Source: an uncultured Chlamydiae bacterium (GTDB lineage: Bacteria > Chlamydiota > Chlamydiia > Chlamydiales > Rhabdochlamydiaceae). Taken from it: a stretch of 64,000 nucleotides of DNA. The notes under the pieces are model-generated. The model saw nothing but the letters and a program-made list of their open reading frames with translations, was not told where the DNA came from and made no database searches. Location of the stretch: positions 37,004 to 101,003 of the forward strand of contig CAMFIG010000002.1 of the NCBI GenBank assembly GCA_945952445.1, read 5' to 3'. Shown one piece after another: positions 17,426 through 27,053 of this stretch. The translations under genes and the position numbers were made by a program. Every line of letters starts with the position of its first letter. Position 1 is the stretch's first letter.

Positions 17426-18679
17426 ATGAATAATTGCATAGCGGCACGAACTCTTTTTGGTTTGATATCAGGTTGTTTGGTGTGTTTTTCTCTTTCTGCA
17501 GATTTGGCATTGTTGGAAGAAGAAACACTGGAACTGCGTACAGATTCTGAAGAAGTAGCGATCATTGAGCCGGTCCTTTTGACGCGAGCCGATAATCTTC
17601 CCGTGGAAAACTTTGAAGATGCAACGGATCCTTATCTCGAAGGATACATCCAAGCTCTTGTCGACGCCCATTTCTATGAATATCAGGTGATAGTTACGGT
17701 CAAAGACCACCATGTCCAGCTATCGAATCTACCTAAAAACGAACTGCTAGCCAATAGTATCACTTCCTTTGTACAAGACCTGCCGGGAGTGAAGTCTGTC
17801 CAGATTGTAGAGATTACACCGGAAGAGATGGCAGCTAGGGAAAAATATGTAGAACAGCCACGCGTTAATGGGATTTGGTTCCCTCAAAGTACAGTTCTAT
17901 TCCAGCCTTTGGTAGCAGATCCTAGAGAGCCTACTTACTCTGCCGCTTATCGATTTGGAGACAAGGTAGTTGGCAAGCAAGCCGCGGCCATTGCTCTTGG
18001 AGATGACTTTCCCATCTTTCGCTGGAGAGATGTGTTCCGTTGGCATGGAGACATGCAGATCGGTATTCAAGGTGCTGTATGGGCAGTGTTTAACTTTTCC
18101 GATGTCCCTAATCGAGACAATAACGAATTTGCCGAGCTGGTCAATGCCGATTATTTTCTAGGTATTCCTCTTACATATTCCTACGACCGATGGGCCTTCC
18201 GCCTTCGCCTATACCATATTTCTAGCCATCTGGGAGATGAGTTTATTGTGAACCATCCTTGGTATATATATGACCGCGTCAACCCCAGCTATGAAGCTCT
18301 AGAGTTTATGAGTTCTTATCAACTCTCAGGCCATTTAAGAACCTATTTTGGACCCGGAATCATTTTACATAGCGATGAGTCTTTCCCCATGAAGACGTTC
18401 TACGTCAAATATGGTGCGGAATTGCGGATTTTAGGGAAAAAACTCTACTACCATCGCCTCTACGGAACGCCTTTCTTGGCTATCCATCTAGAAAACTGGC
18501 AAGTCCGGGATTGGAACTTAGATCTATTCATTAAGCTCGGTTATGAACTGAGTAAACTGCAGGGCATTGGACGAAAAATGAGGATCTTCTTCGATTACCA
18601 CCACGGCTACTCGTATGAAGGGCAATTTTTCCTTGAGAAGACGCAATATGGAGAAATTGGATTTTCTTGGGGATTTTAG
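17426..18679 (+). CDS. DUF1207-family outer-membrane protein
   Basis: A 417-aa protein with a signal peptide (LFGLISGCLVCFSLSADLA). An about 110-residue N-terminal region contains a small alpha/beta, BON-like patch (VIVTVKDHHVQLSNLP, LPGVKSVQIVEI). Then comes a beta-rich barrel region matching DUF1207: VFRWHGDMQIGIQGAVWAVF, YSYDRWAFRLRLYHISSHLGDEF, MKTFYVKYGAELRI. It ends in an aromatic residue (GFSWGF), as barrel proteins do. DUF1207 proteins are found in chlamydiae and planctomycetes among others and lack an assigned function. No strong ribosome-binding site precedes the ATG. Transport or structural function is unknown. Confidence 0.82.
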   Translation: MNNCIAARTLFGLISGCLVCFSLSADLALLEEETLELRTDSEEVAIIEPVLLTRADNLPVENFEDATDPYLEGYIQALVDAHFYEYQVIVTVKDHHVQLSNLPKNELLANSITSFVQDLPGVKSVQIVEITPEEMAAREKYVEQPRVNGIWFPQSTVLFQPLVADPREPTYSAAYRFGDKVVGKQAAAIALGDDFPIFRWRDVFRWHGDMQIGIQGAVWAVFNFSDVPNRDNNEFAELVNADYFLGIPLTYSYDRWAFRLRLYHISSHLGDEFIVNHPWYIYDRVNPSYEALEFMSSYQLSGHLRTYFGPGIILHSDESFPMKTFYVKYGAELRILGKKLYYHRLYGTPFLAIHLENWQVRDWNLDLFIKLGYELSKLQGIGRKMRIFFDYHHGYSYEGQFFLEKTQYGEIGFSWGF

Positions 18680-18695
18680 ATGCTTTAAAATGGCA

Positions 18696-19850
18696 TCATA
18701 GCATCTTCCAAGAAAGGATTTTTCCTTGCTCTCTATCTTGCCTTTCTTCTCCTGCGTAAATGACTGTACCTGACGCAGGAGGAATCCCGGCAAGATCACA
18801 CCACTTCGCAAGACCTTCAAACATCTCTGAGCGAATCGTGGCCGAAGATTTGACTTCAAAAGGAGCAAGAGAGGATCCTTCTTCCAAAAGACAATCCACC
18901 TCATTACCTAATTTATCCCGCCAGAAATACACGTTGGCCGGCAAAGCATGATGAAAACGCTTTTTCAAAAAATCAGACAGGATCATCGATTCAAAAAGCC
19001 CCCCTCTTAAGTAGTGGCTATATACATCATCAGGTTTTGTTAAGCGTAAAAGATGGCAAGCTAAAGAAGGATCGTAAAAATATAGTTTCGGCATTTTTAC
19101 CAATCTCTTATTAAAATTAGCATAATGCGGAGGCAATAAAAAAATGATATAGGAAGCTTCTAGCAAAGAAAGCCAAGACTTGACTGTCTGCAAAGAAATC
19201 CCCGCATCTTTGGATAGATCCGTAAGATCTAAAAGTTGCCCTATCCGCGCCGCGCAAAGACGCATAAATTTTTGAAATTCTAAAAGAGAAGCAATTTTTT
19301 GCATGTCTCTTACATCGCGCTCTACATATGTCCGTATATAACTTTCTGCAAATACAATAGGATCAGTGGAGTGGTGATGTACACGCGGATAAAAACCTTG
19401 AAAAATTGCTTCTTCCGCCGTAGAGGGCAATCTAGATGCTTCTCGGAGCTCTTCAATAGACAACGGCAATAACGTCGTCAAAGCAACTCTACCGGCTAGA
19501 GTCTGATTTACATGATGATTGAGCAAGATATTTTGCGATCCTGTAAGAACATATCGACCTAAGCGCTCTTCTTGGTCAACATCCATCTGAATATAAGAAA
19601 GTAGATCAGGAGCCTTTTGGATTTCATCTAAAATCACTCCTTCTTCTTGCTGAAACCGCATCAAAAATCCCTTTGGATCTTCTGATGCAAACTCTCTTTC
19701 TTCAAAAGATTCCAGATTCACATATCGGTATGTAGAAAATAAGGAACGTGCCAGAGTGGTTTTTCCTGACTGGCGTGGCCCAAAAAGAGCCAGAACTGGA
19801 AATTGATTTTTCAGTTGCAATAACTTGGCTGCCAAAGTGCGTTTGAACAT
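18696..19850 (-). CDS. AAA ATPase with DUF4143 domain
   Basis: A 384-aa protein with Walker A GPRQSGKTTLARSLF near residue 25, Walker B VILDEIQKAPDLLSYIQ, sensor VLTGSQNILL, and a C-terminal DUF4143 nuclease-fold-like region (VYFWRDKLGNEVDCLLEEG, FEVKSSATI). The E-V-D...E-x-K arrangement of PD-(D/E)XK folds is visible there. Family members are common, patchily distributed and poorly characterised; they behave as accessory genes. The frame is open to 19970, but GAGGGG lies four bases before the ATG at 19850 and the family begins there. It lies downstream of the efflux operon, with an 80-base gap. Confidence 0.88.
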   Translation of the reverse strand: MFKRTLAAKLLQLKNQFPVLALFGPRQSGKTTLARSLFSTYRYVNLESFEEREFASEDPKGFLMRFQQEEGVILDEIQKAPDLLSYIQMDVDQEERLGRYVLTGSQNILLNHHVNQTLAGRVALTTLLPLSIEELREASRLPSTAEEAIFQGFYPRVHHHSTDPIVFAESYIRTYVERDVRDMQKIASLLEFQKFMRLCAARIGQLLDLTDLSKDAGISLQTVKSWLSLLEASYIIFLLPPHYANFNKRLVKMPKLYFYDPSLACHLLRLTKPDDVYSHYLRGGLFESMILSDFLKKRFHHALPANVYFWRDKLGNEVDCLLEEGSSLAPFEVKSSATIRSEMFEGLAKWCDLAGIPPASGTVIYAGEERQDREQGKILSWKML

Positions 19851-19929
19851 GATCCCCTCATAAGGACAATTATACAACAACAGTTGCAAAATTGTCCAAA
19901 AAGATCGCAAGCAGTTTATTATAAGCGTA

Positions 19930-21363
19930 TTATTTTTGTATTTCCAATCGATCAGAATACGTATCAGCATCTACAACCCAGCCTCCTCCGAGGCTCTTAT
20001 AGATATCAATCAAGGTGAAAAACACCTCTCCTTGCGACTTAGCATAATATAGCTGCGCTTCAAATAGCTGTCTTTCCGCATCAAGGACAGTCAAATAGTC
20101 GGTGAGTCCATCATCATAACGCAAAGTCGCAAGCCGCAAATACTCCGCAAGCGTATTCACTCTCTCCTTTTGCTCTTTGACAATCTCGAGTGAGATTTTG
20201 TGAGAAATGAGAGCATCATTAACCTCTTGGAAAGCATTCAAAATTGTATTTTCATACTCGTGCAAAAGAGATAGCTTTTGGGCTTTGGTAAGCTTTAGGT
20301 TACTTGTCAGCCTTCCCCCCGTAAAGATCTCTTGCAGCAAATTCGCAGCATATGCCCAAACAGTCGATGGTTTTGTAAAGAGGCTATTCCATTCAGAACC
20401 TTCTACTCCATAGGTACCGGTAAGAGAGATCTGAGGGAAAAACTCAGCCCTAGCTATCCCAATTTTTGCATTGGCAGCAATTAAATTCTGTTCTGCTTGT
20501 AAGATATCAGGTCTTTGGCCAATCACCTGAGAGGGCAATGCGACCGGAACCGAGGGAGGCTGCAGAATCTCAGCTAAGATCTTCCCTCTCTCCACATACG
20601 TCGGCGGTTTTCCTAATAACACACACAGTAAGTCTTCTTGGAGGGCAATCGCAATCCGGATCCTATCAAGTTCTACTTGTGCCGACTCCACTTCAGAAAG
20701 AGATTGCTGCACCTGCATCTCTGAAGTTAAGCCAAGCTCATACCTTGTCTTAGCAAGATCATAAGAGACAACCCTAGTCTTTAACGTCTCTTGGGATACT
20801 AACAGCTCCTGGTCTAGTTCCCGGATCTGAATATACGTTCTTGCCACAGAGCTAACTAGCGTCAATACAACAGTTCTTCTCGCTTCAATTTGCGCCATCA
20901 GATTGGCAAGAGCCACGTCTGTTGCACTTCGAATTTTCCCCCAAATATCTAGCTGATACGAAGCATTCATCAACAATGTATAAGAATCACTAATAGCATC
21001 AACTCCCGGCTGGATCGGCTGCAGCGTAGTAGACAGCTTATCTCTTCCTGCGGCAGCAGAGCCACTCAGCTGTGGATAGAGATACGATCTTGCAATTCCA
21101 AGTTTGGCAACGAATTCCTCAACCCGATAGATCGCTGTTTTAAGGTCCTGGTTATTAGCAAGAGCCTCATCCACATAGTGGTCTAAAACAGGATCTCCGA
21201 ACTGCTTCCACCAACAAACATTCGACACATCAGCAGCTTCTTCAGTGGGGATCCTCCATTCTGCAGGGACCGCCATCTCAGGACGGGAGTACTTGGGATA
21301 CAAAGTGCACGATGCAAGCCAACACACCGATCCAATAGATATCCAACATCGAAAGTCTTTCAC
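19930..21363 (-). CDS. RND efflux outer-membrane lipoprotein (OprM/NodT family)
   Basis: The TolC-like exit channel of a tripartite pump. A lipoprotein signal (SVCWLASC, Cys about residue 19) leads into TLYPKYSRPEMAVPAEW, the classic OprM/NodT start. Two OEP repeats follow, each with long helices and Ala-rich transmembrane strands (LDIWGKIRSATDVALANLMAQ; PDILQAEQNLIAANAKIGIA). The end DYLTVLDAERQLFEAQ is typical. Length of 477 aa is normal. The start overlaps the permease stop by four bases (ATGA), so the three pump genes form one operon in the order adaptor, permease, channel. Confidence 0.93.
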   Translation of the reverse strand: MKDFRCWISIGSVCWLASCTLYPKYSRPEMAVPAEWRIPTEEAADVSNVCWWKQFGDPVLDHYVDEALANNQDLKTAIYRVEEFVAKLGIARSYLYPQLSGSAAAGRDKLSTTLQPIQPGVDAISDSYTLLMNASYQLDIWGKIRSATDVALANLMAQIEARRTVVLTLVSSVARTYIQIRELDQELLVSQETLKTRVVSYDLAKTRYELGLTSEMQVQQSLSEVESAQVELDRIRIAIALQEDLLCVLLGKPPTYVERGKILAEILQPPSVPVALPSQVIGQRPDILQAEQNLIAANAKIGIARAEFFPQISLTGTYGVEGSEWNSLFTKPSTVWAYAANLLQEIFTGGRLTSNLKLTKAQKLSLLHEYENTILNAFQEVNDALISHKISLEIVKEQKERVNTLAEYLRLATLRYDDGLTDYLTVLDAERQLFEAQLYYAKSQGEVFFTLIDIYKSLGGGWVVDADTYSDRLEIQK

Positions 21364-24300
21364 TGTTCATCCTTAGATTTTTTGTAGAGCCACCGAAAAA
21401 AGAACGGAACAAAACAGAGAGCTAACGTAGTCGCTGCGATCATTCCTCCCATAACACCCACACCTACGGAATGGCGGCTTGCAGCTCCAGCCCCAGAGCT
21501 TACCACTAAAGGCACGACCCCAAAAATAAAAGTAAGAGAAGTCATCACTATCGCCCGAAAACGGAGCTTTGCCGCTTCAAGGGCTGCGTCTACTAAAGAC
21601 ATCCCTTCTTTATGTTTCATCACGGCAAATTCAACAATCAGGATCGCATTTTTTGCTGACAAGGCGATCAAGGTAACAAGGCCTATTTGAAAATAGACAT
21701 CATTGGGCATCCCCTTTACCCAAATTGCAGCAAAGGCTCCAAAAACGCCAAAAGGGACCGCCATCAAGACAGCAAGGGGCAAAGACCATTTTTCATATAA
21801 AGCTGCCAAAATTAAAAATACCATGACGAGGCCAGCTAGTAAAACTATCGATGAAGCACCTCCTGAGGCTATCTCCTGGTATACAGCGCCGCTCCATGCA
21901 TGATGCATATCGGGAGGGAGCGATTCTTTAGCCACCTCTTCCATGGCGCGGATTGCCTGACCTGAAGAATAGCCGGGAGCTGGACCGCCGATGATCTCGG
22001 CTGCGGGATAATCATTAAAGCGACTCACCAAATTGGGGCCTTTTGTCGGCGTCACTTGAATAACCGAATTGAGAGGCACCATCTCTCCTAGAGAAGATCT
22101 CACGTAGATATCCCCTAAATTTTCAATCCGCTCTCTATATTGCGGCTGAGCTTGTACGATCACCTGGAATACACGGCCAAATTTGTTAAAGTTATTCACA
22201 TAGACAGAACCTAGCAGAATTTGCAAAGCCTGGAATACATCGGATACGGCCACACCTAATGCACGTGCTTTATATCGATCCAAGTCGACATAAAATTGCA
22301 AATTGTCGAATTGCGCTGTCGTATGCAAAGGACTGAGTTCTGGCCTTTGCTTAGCTTTTTCGATAAAAGCATAGACAGCCTCCTCGAGCGCCTTGGACCC
22401 TCCATCTCCTCTATTTTCTATCCAAAACTCAAAGCCCCCCACCGTACCAAGACCTTGGATTGCAGGAGGGCTGACAACTAACACCTGTCCATCTTGGATT
22501 GCGCTAAAATCGCGCATAAGATCTCTTTGGATCTGATCTGCATGGAGCGATTTCGCCTTTCTGTATTTCCAATCTTTAAGCATGATGAAGTTTGTGCCGA
22601 CAGTCGTTCTATATAAACTTTCAATCAAGCTAAATCCTGTCAAGGAAATGACTCTTTCTACTCCCGGATGGCGGATTGCGATCTCATACACCTTATTATC
22701 GACAGCAACAGTCCTATCTAAGCTCGCGGCATCAGGCATGTTGGCAATGGCTATCAAATACCCCTGGTCTTCATTCGGTACAAAGGCAGTAGGCGTCGTT
22801 TTAAAAAACCAGACAAGGCCGACTACAAGAAGCGCCAATATAGAAAAGCTCACGCTCTTCCAACGGATCAACCATGCAGCGATAGATAGATATTTCTGAG
22901 TTGTTTTTTCGAGCCCTTGATTAAACCATGTAGCAAGGCGGTTTTCCTTCTCCTTAGGCTTGAGAATCAACGCAGCAAGGGCCGGACTCAGAGTCAAGGC
23001 TACAAGACCGGAAAAAAACACGGATACGGCGATTGTCATTGCAAACTGCTTATATAGCTGTCCTGCAATTCCTCCCAAAAATGCGATCGGAATAAAAACA
23101 GAACACAGAACAAAGACGATTGCAATCACAGGACCTGTCACTTCATCCATCGCTTTTTCGGCAGCTTCTTTTGGCGATAGCTTAAAGGTCTTAAGATTCC
23201 TTTCGACGTTTTCTACAACCACGATGGCATCATCAACAACGATCCCTATCGCCAATACCATCCCGAAAAGGGTGAGGGTGTTAATGGAAAAACCCAGAAT
23301 ATACATCCCGGCAAAAGCGCCTGAAATCGAGACAATGAGCGCTAGAATCGGGATCAATGTCGCCCGTAGATTTTGTAGAAAAACAAACACCACAATCGTA
23401 ACCAATATAGCTGCTTCAAAAATCGTCCTCACAACCTCTGCAATCGACGACTTAATAAACAGCGTCGTATCATAGGGAATCGAATATTTGATCCCTTCCG
23501 GAAAATCTTGGGACATCTTCTGCATAGCATTGCGGATTGAGGTCGCCACATCGAGCGCGTTGGCTCCATACTCCTGATAAATTGCCAAAATGATCGTTGG
23601 CTGGCTATTGACCTCTCCATCTACGGTATAGTCTTGAGCTCCCAAGTCTATCTTCGCAACGTCTTTTAAGAGAACCATCGCACCATTTAAGTCGGCCCTT
23701 AAAACGATATTACCAAATTCCTCCGGTGTGCTTAACCTACCCTGCGTTGTCATCGGCACTGTCAAAGGCACCGGATGGATATTCGGCGCTTGGCCTAGCT
23801 GTCCAATCCCAAAATCTTGATTTTGTTCTTGGACTGCCATGATCACATCGTTAGGAGAGATTCCAAGCTGCGCCATAAGGTCAGGACGCAGCCAAATCCG
23901 CATCGAATAGTTCCTCTGTCCTATGACGCTGACATTGCTAATCCCGGGCAATAACTGCAACTCCGTTACAATATTGATGCTGGCGTAGTTGCTAATAAAC
24001 TCCTGGTCATATCTGCCGTCAGGAGATTGCAAAGCGACGATCAAGAGGATATTCGGCGTTTGTTTATTAATATCCACACCTTCCTGTTTGACCGTGTCGG
24101 GAAGCTGGGCCATGGCCTGATTCACGAGGTTTTGCACGTTGACCTGATCCATATTTGCATCGCTGCCGATTGCGAAATAGACATCAAGCGTCATGTTTCC
24201 CGTCGAGGAGTTTTGAGAATACATGTAAATCAAGTCTTCTGCACTGATGATCTGCTGTTCTAAAGGAGCTGCGACGTCATTTGCCATTGTATCGGCGTTG

Positions 24301-24458
24301 GCGCCATTATAAGAGGTGGTTACCTGAATCAGCGGAGGAGTGATATTGGGATACTGCTCAATCGGCAGCGTATGCATCGCAACAAAACCTGCCAGAGTGA
24401 TAATAATCGAAATCACAGCAGCAAAAATCGGATGGTGGATAAAAAACCGACAAAACAT
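21360..24458 (-). CDS. RND multidrug efflux permease (AcrB/MexB, HAE1 family)
   Basis: A 1032-aa inner-membrane proton/drug antiporter with twelve spans and two large periplasmic loops. Family landmarks: FCRFFIHHPIFAAVISIIITLAG at the start, LPIEQYPNITPP, the proton-relay Asp pair in AIGIVVDDAIVVVENVERN (TM4), the matching Lys in ALSAKNAILIVEFA (TM10), and GGIAGQLYKQFAMTIAVSV. Porter-domain features (GNIVLRADLNGAMVLLKDVA) are intact. It is expected to export hydrophobic and amphipathic compounds with the adaptor and channel encoded on either side. One base separates it from the adaptor stop. No regulator gene is adjacent. Confidence 0.95.
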   Translation of the reverse strand: MFCRFFIHHPIFAAVISIIITLAGFVAMHTLPIEQYPNITPPLIQVTTSYNGANADTMANDVAAPLEQQIISAEDLIYMYSQNSSTGNMTLDVYFAIGSDANMDQVNVQNLVNQAMAQLPDTVKQEGVDINKQTPNILLIVALQSPDGRYDQEFISNYASINIVTELQLLPGISNVSVIGQRNYSMRIWLRPDLMAQLGISPNDVIMAVQEQNQDFGIGQLGQAPNIHPVPLTVPMTTQGRLSTPEEFGNIVLRADLNGAMVLLKDVAKIDLGAQDYTVDGEVNSQPTIILAIYQEYGANALDVATSIRNAMQKMSQDFPEGIKYSIPYDTTLFIKSSIAEVVRTIFEAAILVTIVVFVFLQNLRATLIPILALIVSISGAFAGMYILGFSINTLTLFGMVLAIGIVVDDAIVVVENVERNLKTFKLSPKEAAEKAMDEVTGPVIAIVFVLCSVFIPIAFLGGIAGQLYKQFAMTIAVSVFFSGLVALTLSPALAALILKPKEKENRLATWFNQGLEKTTQKYLSIAAWLIRWKSVSFSILALLVVGLVWFFKTTPTAFVPNEDQGYLIAIANMPDAASLDRTVAVDNKVYEIAIRHPGVERVISLTGFSLIESLYRTTVGTNFIMLKDWKYRKAKSLHADQIQRDLMRDFSAIQDGQVLVVSPPAIQGLGTVGGFEFWIENRGDGGSKALEEAVYAFIEKAKQRPELSPLHTTAQFDNLQFYVDLDRYKARALGVAVSDVFQALQILLGSVYVNNFNKFGRVFQVIVQAQPQYRERIENLGDIYVRSSLGEMVPLNSVIQVTPTKGPNLVSRFNDYPAAEIIGGPAPGYSSGQAIRAMEEVAKESLPPDMHHAWSGAVYQEIASGGASSIVLLAGLVMVFLILAALYEKWSLPLAVLMAVPFGVFGAFAAIWVKGMPNDVYFQIGLVTLIALSAKNAILIVEFAVMKHKEGMSLVDAALEAAKLRFRAIVMTSLTFIFGVVPLVVSSGAGAASRHSVGVGVMGGMIAATTLALCFVPFFFRWLYKKSKDEQ

Positions 24459-24459
24459 C

Positions 24460-25620
24460 CTATAACATCCCCTCTTGAGCTTTTTCTGGAGACAGATTCG
24501 GTGCTATCGGCACCCAGGATTTAACTTCTACTGGCGTATGGTTTTGCACCCGGTTTACACCTTCTACAACAACAACATCTCCTTCTTGCAGCCCTGCATT
24601 GATGATCCAATAATCATGGTACCAATCTCCAGGTTCTATAGGACGAATGGCGGCTTTTCCTGTAGCATCCACAACATATACAAAAATCCCATTTTGACCC
24701 TGCAAGACAGCCGTCTGCGGAACAATGATCGCGTGAGGGCGGATCGCTCCCTTCACCAATACCCGAACAAACTGTCCTGGTCTTAGCCATCCTTGGGGGT
24801 TTGGCAGTATGGAACGAACGAGCATCGTCCCTGTGCTTTGCTGCAATGCTGGATCTGTAAAATCAATTTTCCCTTTTGCCGGGAGAATGCTGCCATCAGC
24901 CATTACCACTTCGATATCGAAGTTCATATCTTTTGGATAGACTAAAAGCTTGCGCTGGATTAGATCTCTTGCCTTGAGCAAGTCCCCTGAAGACACTGAG
25001 AAATTGACCCAGATTGGATCGATCACATAAATATTGGTAAGTAGACTATCCGGTCCCGGAGAAATTAAAGCACCCTCCCGAAAGATAGCACGGCTTGCCA
25101 TCCCCGTGACAGGAGACTGGACTTCAGTAAAGCTTAAGTTCAGCTCTGCCTGCGTGACATTTGCTTGTGCGCTCAGTACATTGGCAGCAGCTGCCATCTC
25201 ATCCGCAATCGCATTGTCTAAGTCCCTCTGACTCACCGCATTTTTTTCATAAAGAGGAACCATCCGGTTTTTGCTCTGCTGCGCATTCCACAAAATCGCT
25301 TGCTGCCTTGCCAATTCGCCTTTAGCCATCTCCAATGATGCCAGAAAAGGCCTTTGGTCAATGACAAACATCAAATCCCCCGTCTGAACGAGAGCCCCTT
25401 CCTGATATGCAATTTTTTCAAGATACCCTTCTACCCTCGCTCTTAATTCAACGATATGGGAACTCTCTGCAACTCCGATATATTGGAAATCAGCAGGGAT
25501 CGTTTGAGGGATGATTTTAATCGCAGAAACAGGAACAGCGGGCACAGCCGCAGATTCAGGTTTCTTTTGGCACCCAGTAAAAACGCCTATACACACCAAG
25601 GAGATCAAAAAAATACGCAT
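24460..25620 (-). CDS. RND efflux periplasmic adaptor lipoprotein (AcrA/MexA family)
   Basis: A 386-aa membrane-fusion protein. The lipobox IGVFTGC sets Cys about residue 19. The lipoyl half-motifs are ELRARVEGYLEKIAYQEGALV and VQSPVTGMASRAIFREGALI, separated by the alpha-helical hairpin. A beta-barrel region and the membrane-proximal domain (GAIRPHAIIVPQTAVLQGQNG) complete the normal order. It tethers the permease and outer channel across the periplasm. It is the first gene of the operon, so the promoter should lie in the AT-rich 25621-25781 interval, which has no gene. Confidence 0.93.
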   Translation of the reverse strand: MRIFLISLVCIGVFTGCQKKPESAAVPAVPVSAIKIIPQTIPADFQYIGVAESSHIVELRARVEGYLEKIAYQEGALVQTGDLMFVIDQRPFLASLEMAKGELARQQAILWNAQQSKNRMVPLYEKNAVSQRDLDNAIADEMAAAANVLSAQANVTQAELNLSFTEVQSPVTGMASRAIFREGALISPGPDSLLTNIYVIDPIWVNFSVSSGDLLKARDLIQRKLLVYPKDMNFDIEVVMADGSILPAKGKIDFTDPALQQSTGTMLVRSILPNPQGWLRPGQFVRVLVKGAIRPHAIIVPQTAVLQGQNGIFVYVVDATGKAAIRPIEPGDWYHDYWIINAGLQEGDVVVVEGVNRVQNHTPVEVKSWVPIAPNLSPEKAQEGML

Positions 25621-25781
25621 GGCCTAATCCCTGCTGTTTTTTTACTCCTGAGATAACAACATCCTCTTTTTTATGTAAGAAAATAATTTAAACCACACAA
25701 AAAGTAGAGCAAAAGAATCCAACAGTCCATTGACATTTTAAAAAAAAGCGAATCATAGAGAGCATCTTTTTTGGAGAAACA

Positions 25782-25992
25782 ATGCCAGAAATCTGCAGAT
25801 TTTTAGGAATAGTGATTGCCATGTTCTATCGAGAGCATATTCCTCCTCATTTTACAACGAATATAAGACAAATTGCCCCCAAAAGTTTTAGGTCTAGTCA
25901 TAGAATGGCTAGCACTCATCAAGATGCCTTAAAAAAACTGGGAATTAGCTCAAAAACTTGCTGTATTCAACAAAATTCCACCTTCGGAGTGA
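25782..25992 (+). pseudogene. DUF4160 gene broken by frameshifts
   Basis: The start MPEICRFLGIVIAMFYREHIPPHF is the conserved opening of DUF4160 proteins. After that the family sequence continues only by changing frame: EYKTNCPQKF in one frame, GLVIEWLA in the next, LHQDALKK in the first, and NWELAQKLAVFNKI in another. The final frame ends at a TGA three bases before the DUF2442 start. At least three indels are needed, so the 77-aa frame that can be read here is not a functional family member. GGAG precedes the ATG, showing it was a genuine gene. DUF4160 and DUF2442 genes are a common pair, sometimes suggested to be toxin-antitoxin-like. Confidence 0.82.
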
Positions 25993-25995
25993 ATC

Positions 25996-26247
25996 ATGTT
26001 GTTCGATATTGTTGAAGTAAAAGTCCTAAAGAACTACACACTTTACATTCGTTTTGAAAACGGCATCGCCGGAGAAGTTGATATTTCTAAAATTATCCCT
26101 TTCGAAGGAGTTTTTTCTAAGCTAAAAGATCTTTCTTATTTTTCCACTGTAAAAGTAAACGAGAAACTAGGAACTATTGTTTGGGATAATGGCTTAGACC
26201 TAGCTCCAGACTTTTTATATTCTCTTATCTCAGGTAAAGTCGCCTAG
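25996..26247 (+). CDS. DUF2442-family small protein
   Basis: An 83-aa protein matching DUF2442: VEVKVLKNYTLYIRFENGIAGEVDIS, FEGVFSKLKDLSYFSTVKVNE and the closing TIVWDNGLDLAPDFLY. The beta-rich fold is thought to bind DNA or a partner protein. It normally lies beside a DUF4160 gene, as here, where the partner is destroyed while this frame is intact with a good GGAG at seven bases from its ATG. If the pair is toxin-antitoxin-like, loss of one member with retention of the other would be the expected decay order only if DUF2442 is the harmless or protective one; this is inference. Confidence 0.88.
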   Translation: MLFDIVEVKVLKNYTLYIRFENGIAGEVDISKIIPFEGVFSKLKDLSYFSTVKVNEKLGTIVWDNGLDLAPDFLYSLISGKVA

Positions 26248-26298
26248 ATTTTAAATCTTTAACGATGCAGAAAAAAACCTGCAAAAAAATCATTGATC

Positions 26299-26330
26299 AA
26301 AAAAACCGCGTCATGCCACCATGCGCGGTT
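26299..26330 (-). terminator. Hairpin with T-run on the minus strand
   Basis: AACCGCG (26304-26310) pairs with CGCGGTT (26324-26330), and an inner CATG pairs with CATG around a CCAC loop with one bulged T. Seven A residues at 26299-26305 become the U-run when read on the minus strand. It is a textbook intrinsic terminator in that direction, although both adjacent genes lie on the plus strand. In the plus direction the stem could still act as a weak stop for DUF2442. Confidence 0.55.
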
Positions 26331-26363
26331 CAAAAATCCACCTAAACATAACAAAAGGATTTT

Positions 26364-26921
26364 ATGCAGATACATTTCTCAGCAAGCTCAGGATCTGTAG
26401 CAGTAACCATAGGGCCTCCACCATCAAATCTAGACACAAAAGATTTTCCATCTTCCTGGACGTTAGACTTAGAAGGCCCAAAAGATGATGATGGATCCCC
26501 TTTATTCATTATAGACAAGTCTACAAAAGAGAGATATTTTAACGATTCTTCAAGCACTATTCGATGCAAATGCGCTCTTTTGGCTTTAGGAACGCCTCTA
26601 GTCCATCCTGTCACCTCTGTATTAAATATCGCCTACAGAATAGGAAGGCTCGTCACTTGCCAGCATTTTACCGGTTCCAGCCAAGATGAAGACCTTAAAG
26701 AAGCCGGCAAAGACCTTCTGCGGGCTGCAATTTCTCCTGTCTCTGTTGTAGGATTAGAACTCGCCGCACTCTATGGAATCTGCAGACCTCATGATGGCAG
26801 AAAGCTCTACGCCCGCATAGAAAAAGCAGTCTATAACGGTCCCGTTATGGCTCCTTGTTTTCAACCGGATCCGCAGTACCATCTACTTGGCGGCGATACC
26901 AACAAAAGAAATTCTTTTTAA
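26364..26921 (+). CDS. Orphan protein with a conserved hydrophobic helix region
   Basis: A 185-aa protein. The first 65 residues are polar and variable in appearance. The rest contains CALLALGTPLVHPVTSVLNI, a charged segment, then AISPVSVVGLELAALYGICR and a Pro-rich end (VMAPCFQPDPQYH). The central and C-terminal parts look like a conserved family (Cys, Pro and Gly at turns) and I have an impression of similar proteins in other environmental chlamydiae, but cannot name one. AAAGGA before the ATG supports the start. No signal peptide. Function unknown. Confidence 0.7.
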   Translation: MQIHFSASSGSVAVTIGPPPSNLDTKDFPSSWTLDLEGPKDDDGSPLFIIDKSTKERYFNDSSSTIRCKCALLALGTPLVHPVTSVLNIAYRIGRLVTCQHFTGSSQDEDLKEAGKDLLRAAISPVSVVGLELAALYGICRPHDGRKLYARIEKAVYNGPVMAPCFQPDPQYHLLGGDTNKRNSF

Positions 26922-27053
26922 TTCGACAATTAAAAAGATAACACCTTAGAATTCAATATGATATAACTCTCTCCGGCAAAAAAACCAAAGAGAGTTTTTC
27001 CTTGCCTTGTAATTATTTTCTTGTTAAAATAATTGTTCAAAACGAGAAACTTA

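Noticed and set aside
19851..19970. 40-residue N-terminal extension of the DUF4143 ATPase
   Set aside because: The extension is AT-rich and unlike the family, and GAGGGG directly precedes the internal ATG at 19850.
22960..23475. Plus-strand open frame of 171 codons within the RND permease gene
   Set aside because: It is antisense to transmembrane segments of a fully conserved permease; such shadow frames are expected from the codon use of hydrophobic helices.
25782..26015. 77-codon open frame taken as an intact gene
   Set aside because: Only the first 24 residues follow DUF4160; the family continues in other frames, so it is treated as a pseudogene.
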